Positions 58,295 to 64,000 of a DNA stretch of 64,000 nucleotides are shown one piece after another. Source of the stretch: JBGSPQ01 sp964346765 (lineage in GTDB: Bacteria; Patescibacteriota; Gracilibacteria; UBA1369); contig CAYFWB010000001.1 of assembly GCA_964346765.1 (NCBI GenBank), positions 124,001 through 188,000 on the forward strand, written 5' to 3'. Below the pieces are notes generated by a model. It searched no databases, was not told the DNA's origin, and saw nothing but the letters and a program-made list of their open reading frames with translations. Within the stretch, counting starts at the first letter, position 1. Every line of letters begins with the position of its first letter. A program made the translations under genes and the position numbers.

Positions 58295-59914
58295 ATGGAT
58301 TTTTTAATTACGGCGATAGTATTTTTCTTGGTTTTTTCTGTGCTTGTGCTGATTCATGAGTGGGGTCATTTTTACGCGGCCAGGAAGTCGGGTATTAAAG
58401 TGGAGGAGTTTGGAATAGGTATGCCTCCGCGAATATGGGGAAAGAAAAAAGGAGAGACTATTTATTCCGTTAACTGGATACCTTTTGGAGGATTCGTGAG
58501 ACTATTGGGCGAAGATGCTTCCGATCCAAAGGCACTTAAAGATAAGCGCAGTTTTGCAGCCAAGCCTCCAAGATTAAGAATATTGGTCGTTACGGCGGGA
58601 GTTTTGATGAATTTTTTATTGGCTTATTTGCTTTTGACTTTTGGGTTTATTTTTGGGATTCAGCCTTTGATTTTGAATGCGGATGAAGTATTGGATCATC
58701 TGGACAGAGGTACTATACATACGGAAAACGGTATTATAGTAAAAAATGTGGAAGAGGGGAGTCCGGCAGCGCAGGCGGGTTTAATGCCCGATGATAAGAT
58801 TTTGGAGCTGAACGGCAGGGAAATTTTTATGGCTGATCAGGTTAAAAGTATTATTGAATCTCCTGATCAAAAAGCGGTGATCGCAACGATTGAAAGGGAC
58901 GGGGATACGCAGAGAATAAATATGGTGGCTCAGGAACAGCAATCTTTGGGTTTTAAAACTTATGAAATTTTAACTTTGCCGCGGGTAGCAATTAAAGATG
59001 TTGAACCGGGGTCTCAGTCGGCCGCTTCCGGGCTTAAAAGTGGGGATATTATTTTAAGAATCAATGATCGGCAAATTTATTTTACGGATGAATATTTGGC
59101 CGCTGTTAGAAGCGCGTCACAGGTCACGTATGAAATTATGAGGGATGATGAGGTGAAGGTGGTAAATGTAAATTTGGGAAACGGTGGAAAGGTTATTGTC
59201 AGCAGTGTTTTTCCGGGAACTCCGGCGGAAGAGGCTGGTATAGAAAAGGGAGATATTATTAGAGAGGTTAATGGTCAAAACATTAATGTTCCGGAAGATA
59301 TTTTGAATGCTGTTGAAAAGTCCACGGAAGGTGATGTGAATTATAAAATTGTTAGGGATGAAGAGGTTTTTGAATCGCCGATAAAACCGAATCAAAACGG
59401 TATGATAGGAGTGGGGCTTTCCAATTTGAGCTCATATGAAAGTGATCAGTTGAGCGTCTATGCGACTGATTTACCTGTTTCGGTCATTCAAATTGATGAT
59501 GTAAGATATCCGGCTTGGGAAGCACCGATAGTTGCTTTCAATGAATGTATCAGGCTGGGAGTTTTGACTGTTGACATGGCCGGCAATGTTTTTAGTTCTG
59601 TTTTTACACGGTTGACGGTACCGGAGGGTGTAGCGGGACCGGTTGGAATTGCTCAATTGACGCATGTGTTTGTGCAGGAGGGCTTTTTTTCAATGGTCAG
59701 GTTTGTGGCTCTTTTATCTTTGAGTCTTGCGATTATTAATATTTTACCCTTTCCTGCATTGGATGGAGGAAGATTGTTATTTATATTGGCTGAAGTCATT
59801 ATCGGCAGGAGGATTGGTGTCAAATTTGAAGCATGGGTACACGCAATCGGTTTTCTAATTCTTATGTTATTGGTGCTTGCTGTTACTTATAGTGATATTT
59901 TGCGCTTTTTTTGA
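58295..59914 (+). CDS. rseP: Site-2 protease RseP with three PDZ domains
   Basis: A membrane zinc protease that cleaves anti-sigma factors and signal-peptide remnants. The 539-aa protein has His-Glu-Trp-Gly-His near 21-25 and Leu-Asp-Gly-Gly-Arg-Leu near 489-494, with four or more transmembrane helices. Between them are three PDZ modules, each with a Pro-Gly/Gly-Ser-x-Ala-x-x-Gly-Leu/Ile pattern, at about 145-205, 228-290 and 292-365. E. coli RseP has two. It follows frr by 13 nt. Confidence 0.94.
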   Translation: MDFLITAIVFFLVFSVLVLIHEWGHFYAARKSGIKVEEFGIGMPPRIWGKKKGETIYSVNWIPFGGFVRLLGEDASDPKALKDKRSFAAKPPRLRILVVTAGVLMNFLLAYLLLTFGFIFGIQPLILNADEVLDHLDRGTIHTENGIIVKNVEEGSPAAQAGLMPDDKILELNGREIFMADQVKSIIESPDQKAVIATIERDGDTQRINMVAQEQQSLGFKTYEILTLPRVAIKDVEPGSQSAASGLKSGDIILRINDRQIYFTDEYLAAVRSASQVTYEIMRDDEVKVVNVNLGNGGKVIVSSVFPGTPAEEAGIEKGDIIREVNGQNINVPEDILNAVEKSTEGDVNYKIVRDEEVFESPIKPNQNGMIGVGLSNLSSYESDQLSVYATDLPVSVIQIDDVRYPAWEAPIVAFNECIRLGVLTVDMAGNVFSSVFTRLTVPEGVAGPVGIAQLTHVFVQEGFFSMVRFVALLSLSLAIINILPFPALDGGRLLFILAEVIIGRRIGVKFEAWVHAIGFLILMLLVLAVTYSDILRFF

Positions 59915-60085
59915 TACCGGTAAAAAGTGTGTTGTAAAAATTTCTTGCACATCAAAGCAATGTGATTTCAAGTATCATTGAATTTTTTTCCAAATGTATT
60001 TTGGTCGTAAAAAATATCAATACCTAGTAGGTGAATGGATTCTTATCCCCTAATAATGGTAAAAGAAGGGTTAGTTGTTTTAGGC

Positions 60086-60126
60086 TTGTAGAGGCCAAAA
60101 AAAGCAGGTAATATACTCCTGCTTTT
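60086..60126 (+). promoter_or_regulatory. dnaA promoter region with overlapping hairpin
   Basis: TTGTAG (60086-60091), a 17-nt spacer and TAATAT (60109-60114). A 9-bp hairpin AAAAGCAGG / CCTGCTTTT (60100-60108, 60118-60126) overlaps the -10 box. It could be the rseP terminator or a DNA cruciform or leader structure. No DnaA-box cluster is visible here. Confidence 0.4.
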
Positions 60127-60157
60127 CTCAAGACAGAAACTTTTTGCAGCTTTAAAT

Positions 60158-61585
60158 ATGGATAACAAGCAGCTCTGGGAGGCGATTTTGGTCCGTCTCG
60201 CTCCATCAATCGGCAAGGCATCAATACTATCATTTTTTAAGGATACTATTGTCAGTAATGTTGAAGGAGGAGTGATGACAATTAGCGCGCCGACTCAAAT
60301 AGCTCTTGATTTCATTAAAACCAGATGTGACGTAAAGATTTTTCAGGCCGCGAAAGATGTTGATTCTTCAATTAAGGAAGTGAAGTTTGATGTAAAAGGT
60401 TCTCTGGCGGATCAGGAACATCTTTCCAAAGTTGACATCAGACTTTTTCGCGATTTGGAGGTTAGAAAGCAAGGCAGGAAAGCCCCCAATAAGCAGGAAT
60501 TAATATTGGACGAGGGGATGAGAAGTAAAATGTTCAACCCCAATTATACTTTACAGAATTATATACCGGGGCAGGAAAACCGATTGGCGCACGCCGCAAG
60601 TCTGGCTGTGGCGAACAAACCGGGAGGGATTTATAATCCGCTTTTTTTATACGGTGGGACGGGTAGAGGTAAAACTCATTTACTGCAGGGGGTGGGTCAT
60701 GAAATTTTAAGTCATCATCCGAACAAGAATGTGGTTTATATGACATCGGAAAGATTTATGAATGAAATCGTTGAGGCTATTGGCAAAAAGCATACTAAAT
60801 CGTTTAAAGAAAAATATAGGAAAGTTGATTGTCTGATTGTTGATGATATTCAATTTTTTGGTAATAAAGCTTCAACCCAGCAGGAATTTTTTCATACTTT
60901 TAATGAGCTTTATGACGCCGGCAAGCAAATAGTATTGAGTTCAGACAAGGTTCCCAATGAACTGGACGGTCTTGAAGACAGATTGAAGAGCAGATTTAAT
61001 ATGGGCATGGTTGTTGAAGTGCAATTACCGGATTATGAGACCAGACTGGCAATATTGAACGCCAAGTGCATGGAACAGCAGGTACTGGTGGATCCCGAGG
61101 TTTTAAAGTTTATTGCTTTTAACGTGAAAAACAGTGTGCGTGATCTCGCGGGTGTTTTAACAAACGCTATAGCCGAGGCTCAGTTGATGCAAACTACACC
61201 AACAATAAAATCGGTGGCGGCAAGTATTAGAAGATGTTGCAATGAAGAAGAAATCGCTGAACTTGGCGGAGTGGAAACTAATAAAAACACATTGGTCGTG
61301 AGAACTTCTGAAGATTTGATTGATGTTGTGGCTCAATATTTCAAGCTTACAAGAAGTGATTTGATCGGCAATGACAGAAGAAAGGAATATATGATCCCCA
61401 GGCAAATCTGTATGTATTTGATTAGAGAGGTGTTGGATTATTCTTATGAAACTATTGGCGAAGCTTTTGGAGGAAGAAACCATACGACCGTTTTGCATGC
61501 CTGTAACAAGATTGTTTCCGAAGTAAGCGGAAACAGCCGAGTTGCAAGAGATATTAATGCTTTAAAAAAGGAGATCGGGCTTTAG
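60158..61585 (+). CDS. dnaA: Chromosomal replication initiator DnaA
   Basis: The 475-aa AAA+ initiator. Domain I is short; the ATPase has Walker A Gly-Gly-Thr-Gly-Arg-Gly-Lys-Thr-His (Arg where most have Leu) near 166-174, Walker B Leu-Ile-Val-Asp-Asp-Ile-Gln near 225 and an Arg finger region Leu-Lys-Ser-Arg-Phe. Domain IV ends with Gly-Gly-Arg-Asn-His-Thr-Thr-Val-Leu-His-Ala-Cys, the DnaA-box-binding signature. Complete. Its context (rseP upstream, FecR-like downstream) is not the classical dnaA-dnaN order. Confidence 0.97.
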   Translation: MDNKQLWEAILVRLAPSIGKASILSFFKDTIVSNVEGGVMTISAPTQIALDFIKTRCDVKIFQAAKDVDSSIKEVKFDVKGSLADQEHLSKVDIRLFRDLEVRKQGRKAPNKQELILDEGMRSKMFNPNYTLQNYIPGQENRLAHAASLAVANKPGGIYNPLFLYGGTGRGKTHLLQGVGHEILSHHPNKNVVYMTSERFMNEIVEAIGKKHTKSFKEKYRKVDCLIVDDIQFFGNKASTQQEFFHTFNELYDAGKQIVLSSDKVPNELDGLEDRLKSRFNMGMVVEVQLPDYETRLAILNAKCMEQQVLVDPEVLKFIAFNVKNSVRDLAGVLTNAIAEAQLMQTTPTIKSVAASIRRCCNEEEIAELGGVETNKNTLVVRTSEDLIDVVAQYFKLTRSDLIGNDRRKEYMIPRQICMYLIREVLDYSYETIGEAFGGRNHTTVLHACNKIVSEVSGNSRVARDINALKKEIGL

Positions 61586-61656
61586 TTCGGTTTTGTTTTC
61601 TGCTTTACAGTAAGAGTTAAAATGCTATATTAAATATAAGTTTTTTTCATATATAT

Positions 61657-63357
61657 ATGCGTAGAATTCAAAGAAGAAAAAGACCGCTTGATTACCTTCT
61701 TCCATTTTTGATTTTCATTAGTATCGGTGTAATCGCGGTTTTGGGTTTTCAACTGTTTATGAACTTCGGCAATCAGGGCAAAACCGATGTTTATTTTTAT
61801 GTTGCCGAGGGGAAAGCCAAGTTGCTTCCATATGGCAGTACGGATTGGGATAATGCTTTCAGCGGCACAAAGCTTTTGTTGGGTGATTCTTTAAAAACGT
61901 CTTTCGGCAGTAAAGTCGTTTTGCAATTTTTTAATGATACGGTGATCAGAATGGCGGAGGACACGGCGATAACGTTAACAGATGTGATCAAGTCCAGTGA
62001 TAAAGAGTCAATTGTTTTGAATCTTGATAACGGTAAAGTTTGGGTAAATGGACAGAAGAGCGCGGGCGTGCGTGAAGCTGAATATGAAGTAAGAACGAAA
62101 AATTTGAAAGTTATGGCTACCGGTACCGTATTTGAGGTCGAAAGTGATTCCGAACAGCTGGTTCGTGTTTTTGACGGTGATGTTAAGGTTGACATCTTGG
62201 TTGATAATGAAGGTCAGGAAAGGGTCGCCGATACTGTGCTTGTCGGTGTGGGGCAGCAACTTTTACTTGATGACGCCTCTATCAGTGCATTTGAGGATAA
62301 CAAAAATCCTTCCGTTTTGAACGCGATAGATGATGATTTTAAAACCACAAATTATTATAAATGGAATATAAGTGAGGATGATTCACCTACTGATTTTGCC
62401 AATGCTTCTGAGTCAACATATGAGGAAGCTCCTTTGGGGCATTTTGAATCCGAAGAGGATCGATTAACTGATGATATTGATCTTGACGAAGAGGATATGA
62501 CAGATGAAGATACGGCGAGTGATGATGAAGAGGAAGTTGATGTTGATAATAACATTGTTAAAAAGCCGGAAATTATCGAGCCTACTGACACGGTTACAAC
62601 AACGGGCAAGCTGACGATTAAAGGGACTGTAGGTTCGAATGTTACCAAGGTGGTTGTGGAGAGTGAAGTTGGCGGTAATACCGATTCATATACTTTAAGT
62701 CAGTTTCAAAAAGGGGATTCGGTATGGAGTTATAATGTTTCTGAAACATTTGGAAATATCGCGGAAGGTAACAATACTTATTTGGTTTATGCTTATGACG
62801 AAGACGATAATAAAAGTAGTCCGGCCACAATTTTAATTAGTTATGACAAGGACGGAATAAGTGACGATGATGAAGATCAGGAGATTTCTATTGAAGAAGA
62901 TTTTGAAGCGCCTTCGGTGGTTTCATACAACGGCGCAAGTTCCCCTACGGTTAATACTGATACGGTTACGGTTAAGGGAGAGGTCGCCGGAGCTAAAAAC
63001 GTTGTGGTTAACGGTTATACGCTATCCAAGTTTAATCCCGGAGATATATCTTGGACTTATATTGCATCGGAATCTTTGGGAAATCTGGAGTTGGGAGAAA
63101 ACAATTTTACGGTCTATGCTACGGATGAGGATGGTAATAAATCAGATGTTACTGAATTTACAATCACCTATAATAAGTCCGGTGCAGATACCGGTGGTGA
63201 TAATGAAGAATCCGCCTCTGAGTCGGTTACTGCGGACACGGAAGATACAGAGGATGGGGCCGCCGACTTCGACTCAACAGAAACCGATACAAATGAACAG
63301 TCATCTATAAATGAGGAAGACATGGTCGATGAAGCTGATGTTGTTTACGGGTTTTAG
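61657..63357 (+). CDS. FecR-domain protein with two Ig-like repeats
   Basis: The 566-aa protein has a basic cytoplasmic start, a transmembrane anchor at about 12-34 and a FecR domain at about 45-195 (Leu-Leu-Leu-Gly-Asp-Ser-Leu-Lys-Thr, Val-Met-Ala-Thr-Gly-Thr-Val-Phe-Glu-Val, Val-Arg-Val-Phe-Asp-Gly-Asp-Val). After an Asp/Glu-rich linker come two Ig-like repeats, about 308-400 and 420-512, sharing Tyr-Thr-Leu-Ser-x-Phe. An acidic Thr/Asp/Glu tail follows. No TonB-dependent partner or sigma factor is adjacent, so it is probably a structural or adhesive surface protein. Confidence 0.85.
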   Translation: MRRIQRRKRPLDYLLPFLIFISIGVIAVLGFQLFMNFGNQGKTDVYFYVAEGKAKLLPYGSTDWDNAFSGTKLLLGDSLKTSFGSKVVLQFFNDTVIRMAEDTAITLTDVIKSSDKESIVLNLDNGKVWVNGQKSAGVREAEYEVRTKNLKVMATGTVFEVESDSEQLVRVFDGDVKVDILVDNEGQERVADTVLVGVGQQLLLDDASISAFEDNKNPSVLNAIDDDFKTTNYYKWNISEDDSPTDFANASESTYEEAPLGHFESEEDRLTDDIDLDEEDMTDEDTASDDEEEVDVDNNIVKKPEIIEPTDTVTTTGKLTIKGTVGSNVTKVVVESEVGGNTDSYTLSQFQKGDSVWSYNVSETFGNIAEGNNTYLVYAYDEDDNKSSPATILISYDKDGISDDDEDQEISIEEDFEAPSVVSYNGASSPTVNTDTVTVKGEVAGAKNVVVNGYTLSKFNPGDISWTYIASESLGNLELGENNFTVYATDEDGNKSDVTEFTITYNKSGADTGGDNEESASESVTADTEDTEDGAADFDSTETDTNEQSSINEEDMVDEADVVYGF

Positions 63358-63368
63358 GGATTTAATCA

Positions 63369-64000
63369 TTATAAATATTTCCGTTTATTTTGATTGTGTT
63401 GATCGTTTGTTTGGGCGTAGATTACCTCCCCTGTATCGAGTGTGGTTAAATAGTACCAGTAATCGCTTTCTTCCGGGGAAATTGTTGCCATAATGTGTTT
63501 TAATCCGGGATTACAAATGGGGCCGGGGGGTAAGCCGGGATTGATGCGAGTGTTATAAGGTGTGTTTTCCTGTAAGTCGTAATAATCCAGGTTGCGGTCG
63601 TCGGCGAGATATAATAGCGTCGCGTCGGCACCCAAGAGCCAATTATTGTCGAGCCGTTTCCATAGAATATCCGCCACAATCGGAATGTCATCGCTGGTTC
63701 TCACCTCTTTTTCTACAATTGAAGCCATAATGATAATGTCATTAAAGTCGCGTTGGTGCTCTTTGGAGAGTTCATCCGCCAGTTTATTTTCGAAGTTTTG
63801 AAGCATTAACTGAATCAGATTTTCACTATAGAAATTTATGGGATCCACAAAATAAGTATCCGGAAAGAGATAACCTTCCAGGGGGTGAATCAGGTTTTCC
63901 ATTTTTTCGCGATCGAGAAAGTCGTAGTTTTCATAGTTGTCGAATTTATTAACAGCCGTAATAAAATCGTTTTTGTTTATGAGTTGTTTGCCGGTAATAA
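63369..64000 (-). CDS. mltG: Endolytic transglycosylase MltG (5' end outside window)
   Basis: It cleaves nascent peptidoglycan strands near the membrane. The frame stays open from the edge: residues before the internal Met at 63902 include Phe-Leu-Asp-Arg-Glu-Lys. The YceG domain has Leu-Glu-Gly-Tyr-Leu-Phe-Pro-Asp-Thr-Tyr and the catalytic Ala-Ser-Ile-Val-Glu-Lys-Glu-Val, then Pro-Tyr-Asn-Thr-Arg and Gly-Leu-Pro-Pro-Gly-Pro-Ile-Cys-Asn-Pro-Gly. At least 210 residues lie in the window; the membrane anchor is missing. It is convergent with the FecR-like gene. Confidence 0.95.
   Translation of the reverse strand, partial: ITGKQLINKNDFITAVNKFDNYENYDFLDREKMENLIHPLEGYLFPDTYFVDPINFYSENLIQLMLQNFENKLADELSKEHQRDFNDIIIMASIVEKEVRTSDDIPIVADILWKRLDNNWLLGADATLLYLADDRNLDYYDLQENTPYNTRINPGLPPGPICNPGLKHIMATISPEESDYWYYLTTLDTGEVIYAQTNDQHNQNKRKYL

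Noticed and set aside
59915..60157. oriC with DnaA boxes upstream of dnaA
   Set aside because: Only a weak TTATCCCCT-like match is seen; no cluster of TTATNCACA sites or clear AT-rich unwinding element.
1..64000. Alternative genetic code (UGA as glycine)
   Set aside because: Many genes end at TGA in sensible places (frdA/B/C overlaps, smr, gmk neighbours) and no gene needs read-through of TGA.

Overview
The window looks like a chromosomal piece of a Candidate Phyla Radiation (Patescibacteria) bacterium. Signs for this are a run of small proteins of the CPR-typical type IV secretion pilin kind, several S-layer-homology (SLH) envelope proteins, many short conserved hypotheticals, and compact operons with 1-4 nt overlaps. 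TGA is used as a normal stop (for example in the ATGA overlaps of the frd operon), so the recoded-UGA Gracilibacteria/Absconditabacteria are unlikely. Peregrinibacteria or a relative is my best guess, from gene content only. Almost no start codon is preceded by a Shine-Dalgarno motif, and several promoters sit so close to the start codon that the mRNA would be leaderless.

Layout. 1-1931 (minus): four consecutive T4SS-pilin-like membrane proteins. 2060: tRNA-Ala, then a Na+/Ca2+ exchanger. 3161-7556 (minus): pilT, a conserved CPR-type protein, sbp, ftsQ and an MgtC-family protein. 7671-12557 (minus): a Lys/Ala-rich histone-H1-like protein, then a complete E. coli-order fumarate reductase operon frdABCD ending in an aspartase/fumarase. 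12611-15458: dus, a membrane-anchored hypothetical, lgt. 15533-17878 (plus): a thiol-redox operon (TlpA-like, Bcp, DsbA-like, Cys-rich membrane protein), with rpmG (L33) convergent at 17880-18059. 18139-21462 (minus): a carbohydrate cluster of hexokinase-like kinase, ribbon-helix-helix/nucleotidyltransferase fusion and GH1 glycosidase. 21580-29208: lipid-kinase-like protein, YihY, zincin, DUF389, LysE-like, typA and a DEAD-box helicase. 29540-32436 (minus): glycine-betaine ABC importer opuAC-AA-AB. 32748-38784: cold-shock protein, Smr protein, methyltransferases, UPF0182 and tRNA-Asn. 39027-40841: ssb and gmk flanking a roughly 690 bp gene-free stretch that appears to encode a large structured RNA on the minus strand.

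40676-42526 is a rearranged locus. It has a functional tRNA-Gln, 62-bp tandem repeats of a broken tRNA-Gln 5' half, an assembly gap, a methyltransferase gene, and a second copy of the gmk 3' end and tRNA region. In that second copy the tRNA carries palindromic insertions, one of them in place of the anticodon arm. 42628-52389 is rich in envelope genes: patatin, three SLH proteins, a lipoprotein, AI-2E family permease, DsbA-like protein and a lamin-tail-domain protein. 52716-61585 is housekeeping: rny, groES-groEL under two tandem CIRCE operators, pyrH, frr, rseP, dnaA. The window closes with a FecR/Ig-like protein and a partial mltG.

Functionally, the aspartase/fumarase and fumarate reductase could form an aspartate/malate -> fumarate -> succinate electron sink, which is unusual for a CPR genome. 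The redox operon and the disulfide-rich exported proteins suggest an oxidising envelope. The most interesting unexplained element is the putative ~475-555 nt pseudoknotted RNA at 39560-40113.
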